Position numbers and translations under genes: made by a program
The notes under the pieces: generated by a model
What the model was told of the DNA's origin: nothing
Databases searched by the model: none
The model's input: the letters and a program-made list of their open reading frames with translations, nothing else
Shown: piece after piece, positions 44,201 through 57,521 of the stretch
Numbering within the stretch: position 1 is the stretch's first letter
How the letters are laid out: each line of letters starts with the position of its first letter
Assembly: GCF_029946005.1 (NCBI RefSeq)
Contig: NZ_JAQSDR010000015.1
Coordinates: forward strand, 228,280-292,279
DNA length: 64,000 bases
Source: Aquabacterium sp.
Lineage (GTDB): Bacteria; Pseudomonadota; Gammaproteobacteria; Burkholderiales; Burkholderiaceae_C
Reading direction: 5' to 3'

Positions 44201-47200
44201 GCACGACGCGGACCCCTACGCTGACCTGACGTACAGCATCACCGGGGGTGCCGACGCGTCCCACTTCACCATCGACAGCCGCACTGGCGTGCTGCGCTTC
44301 ACCAGTGCGCCCGACTTCGAAAAGCCCAAGGACAGCGGCAAGGACAACGGCTACGTGGTCATCGTGTCGGCCAGCGATGGCACCTACCGTGATAACCAAA
44401 CCTTGACGGTCAACGTGACCACCGTCAACGAAGCGCCGGTGATTGTGAGCGGCGGCGGCGGCAGCACGGCCAACCTGGTCGTGGCGGATCAAACCACGAC
44501 CGCCACCACGGTGCAGGCCGCCGACCAGGATGCCGCCGACACCCTGGCCTACACCATCATTGGTGGCGCGGATTGGGCCTTCTTCCAGATCGATCCCGGC
44601 ACAGGCCTGTTGAGCTTCAACACGACCGTGGACTTCACCACCCCCAACGACACGGATGGCGACAACCTTTACCACGTGACCGTGCGTGTGACCGACTCCG
44701 CGGGCAACTGGGACGATCAAACACTGAACATCACCGTGACCACGACCAACACGCCGCCCACCATGAGCGGTGGCACCACGGCGTCAAAGGACGTGGCTGA
44801 GTTCGAGACCTTGGTCACCCAGGTCCAAGCCTCTGACGTGGAAACCCCGACCCAGCTGAGCTACGGCATCAGTGGCGGCGCCGACCAGGCCCTGTTCAGC
44901 ATCGACGCCCAGACCGGCGAGTTGCGCTTCATCACCCCGCCCGACTCGCAAGCCCCCGGTGCGAAAAGCAGCTATGTGGTGGAGGTCAGCGCGTCAGACG
45001 GTCAATTCGCCTCATCCCAACTGCTGACGGTCAACGTCCTGCCCTACACGCGCCCACTCAACCAGCTGCCCAACGACCTGAGTGCCGCCGAAGACACGCC
45101 CAGCGCCTTGGCTGGCGTGCGCGTGACCGACCCGGCCGCCGGCGGCGCGGACATCACGGTCACCCTCTCCGTGGAGCACGGCACCCTGACCGTGCGCGAC
45201 GACGTGGCCTTGGGCCTGGACAGCGCCCACATCCTGTACGACGCCGATCGCCGCACCGTCACGCTGACTGGCAGCGTCAGCGCCATCAATGCCACCCTGG
45301 CCGATGCCACCGGCCTGATGTACCTGTCCGATCAGGACCACAACGGCCTGGACGACCTGACCATGACCACCGTGGACGCCGTGCACACGGGCACCGCGCC
45401 GCCCCTGACCGTCACCGACACCGCCTCGATCGCCGTGACGGCCGTCAACGACACGCCCTCGGCCATCATCGGACAAAGCAGCTACACCGCCACCGAGCAG
45501 ACCGACCTGGCCCTGCACAACACGGGCTTGCGGATCAGCGACGTGGACGCGGCCACTGGCGCCATGCGGCTCACCCTGACCGTGACCGACGGCTTGCTGA
45601 CCGTGAACCCCGGCACCACCGGCGTGGCCATCACCAATTCGGGCAGCAACAGCGTCATCCTGGCGGGCACCCTTGAGCAGATCAACCAGCTGCTCGACGG
45701 CCTGGATGACGGCACAGTGGTGTACCAAAATGGCAGCGACACCCCGCCGGCCACCGCCACCCTGACGATGACCGTCCACGACATGGGCAACACCGGCGCT
45801 GGCGGCAATTTGGCCAACAGCATGGTGGTCACCATCAACATGACCGCCGTGAACGACGTGCCGGTCGCGATGGACGACAACGCCTCGCTCAATGAGGACA
45901 CCGTGTTGAATGGCAGCACGGTGCTGGCCAATGACACCGATGTCGAAGGCGCCACCTTGACCGCCACGCTGGTGGTCGGCCCCACCGACGGCACCTTGGT
46001 GTTCAACAGCGACGGCAGCTACACCTACACGCCCAACGCCAACTTCAGCGGCACCGACACCTTCACCTACGAGGCCAACGACGGCACGGACAATTCCGCC
46101 GTCGCCACCGTCACCATCACGGTCAACGCCCTCAACGACGCGCCCGTGGCCGTGGACGACAGCGGCTCCGTCGATGAAGACACCGCACTCACTGGCAACG
46201 TGCTGACCAACGACACCGATGTCGAAGGCGCCACCTTGACCGCCACGCTGGTGGCCGACCCGACTCACGGCACCCTGGTGTTCAACAGCGACGGCAGCTA
46301 CACCTACACGCCCAACGCCAACTTCAGCGGCACCGACACCTTCACCTACCAGGCCAAGGACGGTACCGCCGACTCCAACGAGTCCACCGTCACCATCACG
46401 GTCAACGCCCTCAACGACGCGCCCTTGGCTGTGAGCGACAGCGCCTCCGTCGATGAAGACACCGTGCTCAACGGCAACACCGTGCTGGCCAACGACAGCG
46501 ATATCGACGGCGCCACCCTGAACGCCACGCTGGTGTCCGGCACCAGCCACGGAGTCCTGGTGTTCAACAGCAACGGCAGCTACACCTACACCCCCACCGC
46601 CAACTTCACCGGCACCGACGCCTTCACCTACCAGGCCAACGACGGCGCCAACAACTCCACCGTCGCCACCGTCACCATCACTGTCAACGCCGCCAACGAT
46701 GCGCCCGTGGCCGTGAGCGACAGCGCCTCGGTCGATGAAGACACCGCGCTGAATGGCAACGTGATGGGCAATGCCTCCGATGTCGAAGGCAGCGCTCTGT
46801 CCGCCACCGTGGGCACCGGCCCCAGCCACGGCAGCCTGGTGCTCAACCCCAACGGCAGCTACACCTACACCCCCACTGCCAACTTCAGCGGCACCGACGC
46901 CTTCACCTACCAGGTCAACGACGGCACCGCCGACTCCAACATCGCCACCGTCACCATCACCATTGCGCCGGTCAACGACGCCCCGGTCATCACCACCAAC
47001 GCCCTGACCATCAACCAGGGCGGCACGGCCGAGCCCCTGCTGGTGGTCAGCGATGCGGACAACGCCAACACCGGCCTGCTGATCAGCGCCAGCGACATCG
47101 TCGGCGGGCACTTCGCCGACGTCGGCACTGGCGCGGTCCTCACCCAGTTCACCATGGCCGCGGTCGTCGCCCACCAGGTGGTGTTCGTTCACGACGGCAG

Positions 47201-48007
47201 CGTCCAGGCGCCCACCTACGTCCTGTCCGCCACCGACGGGCAGGCCAGCGCCAGCACGTCCACCGTGCAAACCCGCTTCACGCCCACCCCGCCGCCACCG
47301 GTGATCTCCGCGCCACCACCAGCGCCGCCAGCGCCACCAGCGCCACCAGCGCCACCGGACAACAGCGACAGTGACAGCGACGAAGCCGAAGAGCCCGTGA
47401 CCACGGCCACCGGTGTGGCCTCCGGTGCTGGCGCCACCCAGGCAGCCGCCCCCATCGCCCAGCTGTCCTTCTTCGTGGACGCCAACAACCTCGCGCCCCC
47501 CAACGCGGGCATCGTGGTCCTGCCCCCAGCCAACCAATATGGCGTGGACCTCAACAACCGCGCCATCACCGCCAGCACCGCAGCCGCCGCTGGCGAAGAG
47601 GCCTTCCGCTACTCCTGGCTCAAGGCCTTGAACACCACCCTCAGCGACACGCAAAACCTGCGCAACAGCCTGGATGCGCTGCGCGAACAACTGCAGAACG
47701 ACGGCGTGGAGCGGCGCCACCTGGTGGCCTCGTCCATCGCCGTGTCCACCGGCTTGTCAGTCGGCTATGTGATCTGGCTGGTGCGCGGCGGCGCCCTCAT
47801 CGGCTCCATGCTGTCGGCCATGCCCGCCTGGCAAATGATCGACCCCCTGCCCGTGCTGGCCCGTGGCCGCGGCGCCCATCACCACGATGACGATGGCGGC
47901 GACGATGCCGACGTCGAAAACTTCTTCGACGCCACCCGTGACCGACCCGTGCCACCGCCCCAGCCCGCACCGCCGCCGCCCACCCCCGCCATCGAGGAGG
48001 CCGCGCC

Positions 48008-48011
<4 letters not shown>
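41295..48011 (+). CDS. Giant DUF4347/cadherin/Ig-repeat surface protein with LEPR-like motif
   Basis: About 2,238 residues from ATG 41295 (a TTG at 41280 is also possible). The N-terminus has no classical signal peptide but carries a LEPR-xLL-like motif [11 protein letters not shown] (residues 17-27). A DUF4347 domain follows (about 60-215; [34 protein letters not shown]). Next come a beta-rich region (about 230-690), cadherin-like repeats (about 940-1250), further beta repeats and four tandem Ig/VCBS-like repeats (nucleotides 45849-46970). A Pro-rich linker precedes a C-terminal membrane segment (about 2135-2165; [19 protein letters not shown]) and an acidic, Pro-rich tail. It is probably an exported adhesin kept at the cell surface by its C-terminus. 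The stop overlaps the next start (ATGA). Confidence 0.85.
45849..46970 (+). repeat. Four tandem Ig/VCBS-like repeat units
   Basis: Units begin at 45849, 46131, 46410 and 46692 and alternate in length 282, 279, 282 and 279 bases. Each encodes (L/A)NDAPVAV..., a SVDEDT motif, an SDxEGATL turn and [15 protein letters not shown]. The high nucleotide identity among units suggests recent expansion or homogenisation. Confidence 0.85.
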
Positions 48012-50514
<2,503 letters not shown>

Positions 50515-50518
<4 letters not shown>

Positions 50519-52305
50519 GCCGAGACCTCGTGGCCATGACCACGCCCTGGGATGGCGCCCTGGTGATGATGGTGGACGACGAGTCCATGATGACCGATGT
50601 CATCCAGACCCACCTGGAGGATGCGGGCTACACCCGCTTCGTGGCCTGCAACGACCCGCGCCAGGCCGTGCAGTTGATCCGTCAGCACCAGCCCGACGTC
50701 CTGCTGCTGGACCTGATGATGCCCGGCGTATCCGGCTTCGACGTGCTGCAGGCCGTGCGTGCCGACGAGGCCTTGCAGTACACCCCCGTCATCGTGCTGA
50801 CCGCCGCCAGCGACCCGGCCACCAAGTTGCGAGCACTCGAGCTGGGCGCCACCGAGTTTCTCTCCAAGCCTGTCGACTCCAGCGAGCTGGTCCTGCGGGT
50901 GCGCAACACCCTGGCCTTCAAACGCTACCAGGATCGCCTGGCCTACGTGGACATGGTCACCGGCCTGTCCAACCGCGAGCGCTTCACGCGCCGGTTGGAA
51001 GAAGCCCTGCAGCACGCCCTGCCGCAGCAAGCCATGCTCGGCCTGCTGCACCTGGGCTGCGAGCAGTTCCGCCAGACCCGCGAAACCCTGGGCCCCCGCG
51101 CCGCCGACAGCCTGCTGCAGCAAGTGGCCGCGCGCCTGATCAACGTCGTCGTGCCGCCGCAAGACCGTGACTCCGCCGCCCTGCACCCCGAATCCCTGGG
51201 ACTGGCCCGCGTTGACAGCCAGGACTTCGCCCTGATCCTGCCCGAGGTGACCCAGGCCGAAGACGCCGCCACCCTGGCCAAGCTGGTGATCCAAGAACTG
51301 ACGGCGCCGTTTCAGATCGATGGCCACGACATCTTCCTGATGCCCCACATCGGCATCGCGCTGGCCCCCAGCGATGGGCAAACCGCCAACGGCCTGCTCA
51401 AAAGCGCCGACCTGGCTTGCTCCAAGGTCAAAGGCCACGGCAAATCGGGCTATGAATTTTTCTCAGCCGAACTGACGGCTCGCTCCATCGAGCGCCTGAC
51501 CCTGACCAACCAGTTGCGACTGGCCATCCACCGCGACGAACTGCGCCTGCACTACCAACCGAAGGTCTGCATGCGCACCGGCCGCATCCTGGGTGCCGAG
51601 GCCTTGATCCGATGGCAACACCCTGACCATGGCTTGCTGCTGCCAGGCCGCTTCGTGCCCCTGGCGGAAGAGACCGGCCTGATCGTCGAGATGGGCGACT
51701 GGGTCACGCAAGAGGCCTGCCGCCAGATGGCGCTGTGGAAGCAACAAGGCCTGCGCGACCTCAAGGTGTCGATCAATGTGGCCAAGCCGCAGTTCGACAA
51801 CGGCCACTTCCTGCAGTACCTGCAGAAGGTGCTGGCCCGCACGCAGTTGCCGCCCGAATGGCTGGTGGTCGAAGTGACCGAAAGCATGCTGGTCAGCGAC
51901 GTGGCCTGGGCCCTCAAGCAGATGAACGATTTGCAAGGCCTGGGCGTGCACCTGTCCATCGACGACTTCGGCACCGGCTATTCATCGCTGAGCTACCTCA
52001 AGCGCTTTCCCGCCGACGAACTCAAGATCGACCGCTCCTTCATCATCGACCTGCCCGGCCAGACGAAAGACCAGGCCATCGTGCAAACGGTGGTGTCCTT
52101 GGGGCACAGCCTGGGCATGCAGGTCGTGGCCGAAGGCGTGGAAGAAGAAGCGCAGTTGCGCGTGCTGCAGCGCATGGGCTGCGACGTGCTGCAGGGCTTC
52201 CTGTTCAGCAAGGCCGTGCCACCGCAGGCGTTTGAGGCTTTGCTCCTGGGCTCATCGGCCCAACAGCTGGTCAACCCACGTGCCACGGAAGGAGTTCCTT
52301 CATGA
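50515..52305 (+). CDS. Response regulator with degenerate GGDEF and intact EAL domain
   Basis: A 596-residue protein. The N-terminal receiver has Asp21/22 and phospho-acceptor Asp66 (LLLDLMMPG). The GGDEF domain (about 140-320) is degenerate: the signature position reads DSQDF (234-238), so diguanylate cyclase activity is not expected. The EAL domain (about 335-585) keeps EAL (362-364), Asn421, the TES Glu454, DDFGTGYSS (483-491) and AEGVE (540), the residues expected of an active c-di-GMP phosphodiesterase. It is therefore probably switched by the upstream kinase to lower c-di-GMP. It overlaps both neighbours by four bases. Confidence 0.9.
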
Positions 52306-52949
52306 AATCCATCACTTTGGTGGCCGCTGCGGCACTGCTGTGCGCGCCCTGCGCCTGGTCCGCCGTGATCGGCGATGTCGACGGCATTCCTGTTGAAGAC
52401 AGCTACTCGGTCGACGGCGCCAAGCTCGTGCTCAATGGCGCGGGCGTTCGAAAACGGTCCTACTTCAAGACGGACGTCTCGGCAATCTACCTGACTGAGC
52501 CACGCAATACCCCCGAAGGCATTGAGAGTGCGCCGGGCGCCAAACGCCTGCAACTCGTGCTGGTCAAAGACATCCCCGGGTCCACCATCTCCCGCTACTT
52601 CATCGCGGACTTCCAGGCCGTGGCCACCGAGGCAGAGTTCAAACAGTTGATCAACGAGATCGGCTTGCTGGGCGAGATCTACTCCAAGATTCGCCAGGTC
52701 AACAAGGGCGATGTGATCAACATCGACTGGACACCCGGCAAGGGCGTGCACTCCACCATCAACGGCAAGCCTTTGATGGTCAGCGGCAACGTCACGCCCT
52801 ACTTGAACAATGAACTGCTGTACCGGGTGATGCTGCGCATGTACATCAAGGCCAGCGGCTCGGCCGAGATGCGGGACAACCTGCTGGGCAGATCGCGCAG
52901 CATGCTCAACACCGCATCGGCGGCGGTCAACCCACCTCGCACACCTTGA
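52302..52949 (+). CDS. Periplasmic chalcone-isomerase-like protein
   Basis: A 215-residue protein with a signal peptide (MKSITLV, cleavage near AWSAV). The mature part follows the bacterial chalcone-isomerase-like family: GIPVEDSYSVDGAKLVLNGAG, then KRSYFKTDVSAIYL, and a helical C-terminal region. In such bacterial proteins enzymatic activity is not established, and an envelope or lipid-binding role is possible. It is the last gene of the operon, overlapping the EAL gene by four bases, and its 3' end overlaps the convergent pyk gene by 23 bases, so no terminator lies between them. Confidence 0.8.
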   Translation: MKSITLVAAAALLCAPCAWSAVIGDVDGIPVEDSYSVDGAKLVLNGAGVRKRSYFKTDVSAIYLTEPRNTPEGIESAPGAKRLQLVLVKDIPGSTISRYFIADFQAVATEAEFKQLINEIGLLGEIYSKIRQVNKGDVINIDWTPGKGVHSTINGKPLMVSGNVTPYLNNELLYRVMLRMYIKASGSAEMRDNLLGRSRSMLNTASAAVNPPRTP

Positions 52950-54357
52950 GCATGTTGGTGCCCCCCGGGTAGCCCATGGGCTCGCCGCAGGTGATGGCAT
53001 ACGTGTCACCCGGCTTGAGCACACCACTTTCCACCAGCAGCGATTCAGCCTGCTTCAGCGCCTCGTCACGGTCGGTGTGGCTGCGGATCAGCAGGGGCTG
53101 CACATTGCGGTACAGCGCCATCTTGCGCTGCGAGATCGGCTGCGCCGTCATGCCGAAGATCGGCACGTGGATCTTGTGTCGGCTCATCCACAAGGCGGTT
53201 GAGCCTGACTCGGTCAAGGCGATGATCGCCTTGCAACCCAGGTGGTGCGCCGTGAACAGCGCCCCCATCGCGATCGACTGGTCGATGCGGCCGAACTTCT
53301 TGTTGGTGAAATCGGCGTCCAGCGTCACGTCCTCGGCGCCCTCGGCCGCCAGCGCGATCGCCGCCATCTGCTCGATCGTCTCCACCGGGTACTTGCCCGC
53401 GGCCGTCTCGGCACTCAGCATCACGGCGTCGGTGCCGTCCAGCACCGCGTTGGCCACATCACTCACCTCAGCGCGCGTGGGCACCGGGTTCACGATCATC
53501 GATTCCATCATCTGCGTGGCCGTGATCACCACCTTGTCCATCTCGCGGGCCAGCTTGATCATGCGCTTTTGCAGCGCGGGCACGGCGGCATTGCCCACCT
53601 CCACGGCCAGGTCGCCGCGCGCCACCATGATCCCGTCTGAGGCCTTCAGGATGCTTTCCAGGTTGGGGATGGCCTCGGTGCGCTCGATCTTGGCGATCAG
53701 CGCCGGGCGGTGCTTCCAGGGCTCGCCCGCCACGTTGCACAACTGGCGCGCCATCTCCATGTCGGTTGAATTTTTGGGGAAGGACACCGCGATGTAATCG
53801 CACTGAAAGCTCGCCGCCGTCTTGATGTCTTCCATGTCCTTGGCCGTCAAGGCCGGTGCGGTCAAGCCGCCACCCTGCTTGTTGATGCCCTTGTTGTTGG
53901 ACAGTTCCCCACCCACCTTGACGATGGTGTTGACCGCCTCGCCTTTGACGGACTCCACGGTCAGCACCAGCAAGCCATCGTTCAGCAAGAGGATGTCGCC
54001 AGCGCGCACATCGCGCGGCAATTCCTTGTAGTCCAGGCCCACACCATGAATATCGCCGGGCTCGACGCGGCTGGCGTCCAGCACGAAAGGCTGGCCGTTT
54101 TCCAGCATCACGCTGCCTTCGGCAAACTTGCCCACGCGGATTTTGGGGCCCTGCAGGTCGGCCATGACGGCCACCACCTTGCCCACCTTCTTGGCCACCT
54201 CGCGCACCAGCGCCGCGCGGTCGATGTGGTCCTGCGCCTTGCCGTGCGAGAAGTTCAAGCGCACCACGTCCACCCCCGCGCGCAGCATGCGCTCCAACAC
54301 CTCGGGCGACGAGGAAGCAGGGCCCAGGGTGGCGACGATCTTGGTGGCACGTGGCAT
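52927..54357 (-). CDS. pyk: Pyruvate kinase
   Basis: A 476-residue protein. The N-terminus TKIVATLGPASSSPEVLERMLRAGVDVVRLNFSHG is the pyruvate kinase signature. The metal-binding region IAKIERTEAIPNLESIL and GIMVARGDLAVEVG (about 230-260) and the VITATQMMESM loop complete the active site. It makes pyruvate and ATP from phosphoenolpyruvate and ADP. Upstream pgk and downstream fba belong to the same ancestral block but are separated from it here. Its end overlaps the chalcone-isomerase-like gene by 23 bases. Confidence 0.95.
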   Translation of the reverse strand: MPRATKIVATLGPASSSPEVLERMLRAGVDVVRLNFSHGKAQDHIDRAALVREVAKKVGKVVAVMADLQGPKIRVGKFAEGSVMLENGQPFVLDASRVEPGDIHGVGLDYKELPRDVRAGDILLLNDGLLVLTVESVKGEAVNTIVKVGGELSNNKGINKQGGGLTAPALTAKDMEDIKTAASFQCDYIAVSFPKNSTDMEMARQLCNVAGEPWKHRPALIAKIERTEAIPNLESILKASDGIMVARGDLAVEVGNAAVPALQKRMIKLAREMDKVVITATQMMESMIVNPVPTRAEVSDVANAVLDGTDAVMLSAETAAGKYPVETIEQMAAIALAAEGAEDVTLDADFTNKKFGRIDQSIAMGALFTAHHLGCKAIIALTESGSTALWMSRHKIHVPIFGMTAQPISQRKMALYRNVQPLLIRSHTDRDEALKQAESLLVESGVLKPGDTYAITCGEPMGYPGGTNMLKVCEVG

Positions 54358-54571
54358 GGTGTTTCGGCTCGGTCAGAGCGGCGGTTGTCTCGCAAACAGT
54401 GTCCCACCAAACCGCCAGGTGAAAAGCCGGAATTGGTGCGGCAAGACCCTCGCTTGTCGCGCCTTCCCCCGAAACATTACACTGACCCACGCGCCTTGCC
54501 TGATCACGTAATGCTTCAGCAAAGTGTCCGATCAGCCGACATGCCAAGGGAGTCCCGCAGTTAAAGCCCCC

Positions 54572-55405
54572 ATGAGCCAGCCCACCATCGTCTTCTCGCA
54601 CGCCAACAGCTTCCCGGCCAGCACCTACCGCGAGCTGTTCGACGCCTGGCGCGCAGCAGGCTACGCGGTCCACGCCATCGAAAAATTCGGGCACGACCCG
54701 CGCTACCCCGTCACCGCCGACTGGCCGCACCTGGTCCATCAGCTCAAGGATTTCATCGACCACGAAGTCGGCCACCCCGTCTACCTGGTGGGCCACTCCC
54801 TGGGTGGCTACCTGAGCATGATGCTGGCCAGCCGCCACCCGGAGTTGGCCCGGGGCGTGGTCGTGCTCGACTCCCCCCTGCTGCACGGCTGGCGCGCCTG
54901 GGGCCTGAAGCTGGTCAAACAACTCGGCGTGGTCGACCGCGTCATGCCCTCCGGCGTGGCCGCTCAGCGCTGCCACGAGTGGCCCACCCTGGAGGCCGTG
55001 CGCGAGCACTTCATCGCCAAACCCAAATTCGCCGCCTTCCACCCCGGCGTGTTCGACGCCTACGTGCAGCACGGCACCGAGCACCACCCCAGCGTCAGCC
55101 GCCGCCTCAGCTTCAAGCGCGAGATCGAATCGCGCATCTACAAAAGCATGCCCGTGAACCTGGTGCAAGAGTTCCGGCGCCACCCACCCGCCTGCCCCAT
55201 GGCCTTCATCGGCGGCACGCGCTCCAAAGAGCTCAAGGCCGTCCAGCTCGGCGGGGTGCGCCGCGTGGTCGGGTCTGCCAACATGTCGTGGATCGCCGGC
55301 ACACACCTGTATCCTTTCGAACAGCCGCAAGCCACCGTGGCCGAAGTGCTGCGCTGGCTGACCCACTTCCAGACCCCCTCCGCCCCCGACATCCCCACGC
55401 GATGA
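54572..55405 (+). CDS. Alpha/beta hydrolase coupled to an AraC regulator
   Basis: A 277-residue protein from ATG 54572 (MSQPTIVFSHANSFPAS); upstream in-frame codons lack similarity. The nucleophile elbow GHSLGG is near residue 90, with a probable acid in the LDSPLL context and a late GTHLYPFEQP His. It may act on esters or lipids, but the substrate is not shown. Its stop overlaps the AraC-type gene (ATGA), and three metal-dependent hydrolase genes follow, suggesting one pathway. Confidence 0.85.
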   Translation: MSQPTIVFSHANSFPASTYRELFDAWRAAGYAVHAIEKFGHDPRYPVTADWPHLVHQLKDFIDHEVGHPVYLVGHSLGGYLSMMLASRHPELARGVVVLDSPLLHGWRAWGLKLVKQLGVVDRVMPSGVAAQRCHEWPTLEAVREHFIAKPKFAAFHPGVFDAYVQHGTEHHPSVSRRLSFKREIESRIYKSMPVNLVQEFRRHPPACPMAFIGGTRSKELKAVQLGGVRRVVGSANMSWIAGTHLYPFEQPQATVAEVLRWLTHFQTPSAPDIPTR

Positions 55406-56478
55406 CCGCCCCCGCCCCTGTCGAGCCGCCCATTCCCTTCGTCACGGTGACCAACTGGGTTCGCGCGGCCAACCTGTGCGGCATCGACATCGGCCGCATC
55501 TTCGAAGAAGAAGGCGTCGACACCAGCAACCTGCACCCAGAGACCGCCGTCATCCTGCGCGAAACCATGCAGCGTGTCATGCAGCGCTGTGTCGACGAGA
55601 CCCGGGCCATGGGCCGGGGCCAGCACTTTCCACTCGTGCTCGGCGAGACCTTCGCCTTCGAGTACATGTCGGACATCGAGACCTTCATCACCACCAGCCC
55701 GACCCTGCGCGAAGCCGCCCGCTCGCTGGAGTGGATCCCGCCGCTGCTCAACCCCTACATGCAGATCTCACTGGCGGAGCATGGCCGCGAGGCTCGCATG
55801 TCGGTGGCCTTCAACCACCCGGAGGGCTCACCCGACAACACCTGGCATTTCACCGAAGGCGTGTTCGCCAGCCTGCTCAAGTTCACCCGCATGCTGCTGG
55901 GCGGACAACAGCTGTTTGGTCGAATCACCCTGCAGCACGCGCCTCATCAACACCAAGCGGTCTGCGAAGCATTCTTCCAAGTGCCGATCTCTTATTCAGA
56001 ACCGGTCAGCGCCATGTGGTTCGACCGCGCCTTGCTGGACCTGCCCTTGCGCGGCGGTTTCCCGCTGCTGCATGAACAGGCCGCGCAGCGCGTGGTCCAG
56101 CAGGTCGCCCAACGCGCCGAGCAACTGCAGCAAGACGCCAGCGCCCTCGAACACGCGGGCAACCTGGTCCACCAGATCGAACGCGCCCTGGCGCAAAAAC
56201 CCCGCTTGCTGGGTCTGGGCCTAGAAGCCCTGGCCGAAGAGCTGCACCTCCACGCCCGCACCTTGCAGCGCCGCCTTCGCGACATGGGCGACAGCCACTC
56301 CGCCATCCTGGGCCGGGTGCGCTACGGCCTGGCGCGCCAATGGCTGCAAGACCCCGCCTTGCCCATCGAAGACATCAGCGACCGCCTGGGTTTTTCCGAC
56401 CGCCGCAGCTTCACCCAGGCCTTCACGCGCTGGTCCGGCGTCACCCCCAGCCAGTACCGCCGCAGCCCTGGCCCATGA
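55402..56478 (+). CDS. AraC-family transcriptional regulator (arabinose-binding-like N-terminal domain)
   Basis: A 358-residue protein from ATG 55402, overlapping the hydrolase stop. The N-terminal part (about 20-210) matches the Arabinose_bd-type domain of OruR-like regulators (LVLGETFAFEYMSDIETFITTSPTLREA). The C-terminal double helix-turn-helix (about 260-355) has LEALAEELHLHARTLQRRLRDMG and EDISDRLGFSDRRSFTQAFTRWSGVTPSQYR. It probably controls the hydrolase gene upstream and the metal-hydrolase genes downstream. The inducer is unknown; relatives often respond to amino acids or fatty-acid-like ligands. Confidence 0.9.
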   Translation: MTAPAPVEPPIPFVTVTNWVRAANLCGIDIGRIFEEEGVDTSNLHPETAVILRETMQRVMQRCVDETRAMGRGQHFPLVLGETFAFEYMSDIETFITTSPTLREAARSLEWIPPLLNPYMQISLAEHGREARMSVAFNHPEGSPDNTWHFTEGVFASLLKFTRMLLGGQQLFGRITLQHAPHQHQAVCEAFFQVPISYSEPVSAMWFDRALLDLPLRGGFPLLHEQAAQRVVQQVAQRAEQLQQDASALEHAGNLVHQIERALAQKPRLLGLGLEALAEELHLHARTLQRRLRDMGDSHSAILGRVRYGLARQWLQDPALPIEDISDRLGFSDRRSFTQAFTRWSGVTPSQYRRSPGP

Positions 56479-56630
56479 CCACGGGCCCGGGTGTTTTCCC
56501 TAGCCTCAGGCTGTCGCGAAAATTACCCTGCTGTCGTTGCACGCCATAGCCGCCGTGGGGTCAAGTGCCTAAAGTTCATGGATCGGAAAGCCTGTGCCCA
56601 GTGCGCAAACCACTGCCGAGGAGACCTCAC

Positions 56631-57512
56631 ATGACCCCTACAAAAATGACCCCGCCCCCCATCATCCCGCGTGAAAAGCTGGATTTCGGGCTGGACGGCA
56701 ACATCCCCAAATACTGGCTGAACGGCGACCCGTTCAAGACCCGCTTCTTCGACGCCCTGTCCACCCTCTTCCCGGTCGGCGAGCGCTTCTTCATCACCTG
56801 CGTGCGCGACTTCAAGGACCGCACCACCGACCCCAAGGTGCTGCAAGACATCAAGGACTTCACGCGCCAGGAAGGCCAGCACGGCATCGTCCACACGCGT
56901 TACAACGATCGCCTGAAAGCCCAGGGCATCGCGGTCGATGCCATCCTGCAAGGCCAGGAAAAGCGCCTGTTCGGCATCATCCGCCAGCACACTTCACGCG
57001 AATTCACGCTGGGCATCACGGCCGCGGCCGAGCACATCACCGCCATCATGGCCGACTGCTTCGTCGAGCGCCCCGAAATCTTCGAAGGCGCTGACGACCG
57101 CATCCGCGCGCTCTACGTGTGGCACGCGATGGAAGAGATGGAGCACAAAGCCGTCGCCTTCGACGTGCTGCAGAACATCGCCAAAAGCACTTACCGCAAC
57201 CGCGTCGGCTCCATGCTGCTGGTGACCCTGCTCTTCCCCTTCCATGTGTTCCGGATCATGAAGCACATGTTCGAAGTCGATGGCTTCAGCCGCTGGCAAC
57301 GCACCAAGATCTGGGCCAAGGGCCTGTGGTGGCTGTACAAGCCGGGCGGCCTGTTCTCGCCCATGGTCGGCAAGTACTTCAGCTACCTCAAGCCCAGCTT
57401 CCACCCTTGGCAAGACCCCGTCGTGCCCAGCTACGACAACTGGCTGCGCATCCTGAAGGAAACCGGCGACCCCATCCTGGCCGGCAACCGCCTGCACGGC
57501 GCCTCAGCCTGA
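56631..57512 (+). CDS. Predicted metal-dependent hydrolase (PF10118-like), paralogue 1
   Basis: A 293-residue protein from ATG 56631, with a GAGGAG ribosome site 9-12 bases upstream. The core carries PREKLDFGLDGNIPKYW, GERFFITCVRDF, RQEGQHGIVH, AEHITAIMAD and WHAMEEMEHKAVAFD. The repeated E-x-x-H, AEH and EExEH motifs look like carboxylate/histidine ligands of a dimetal site on a helical bundle. The family is annotated only as predicted metal-dependent hydrolase. It is the first of three adjacent paralogues, nine bases before the second. Confidence 0.85.
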   Translation: MTPTKMTPPPIIPREKLDFGLDGNIPKYWLNGDPFKTRFFDALSTLFPVGERFFITCVRDFKDRTTDPKVLQDIKDFTRQEGQHGIVHTRYNDRLKAQGIAVDAILQGQEKRLFGIIRQHTSREFTLGITAAAEHITAIMADCFVERPEIFEGADDRIRALYVWHAMEEMEHKAVAFDVLQNIAKSTYRNRVGSMLLVTLLFPFHVFRIMKHMFEVDGFSRWQRTKIWAKGLWWLYKPGGLFSPMVGKYFSYLKPSFHPWQDPVVPSYDNWLRILKETGDPILAGNRLHGASA

Positions 57513-57521
57513 GGAGACACC

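Noticed and set aside
45012..47720. Long open frame (902 codons) on the minus strand inside the giant gene
   Set aside because: It is a shadow of the GC-rich repeat DNA; the product is a Gly/Val/His-rich repetitive string without domains, and the plus frame carries recognisable repeats.
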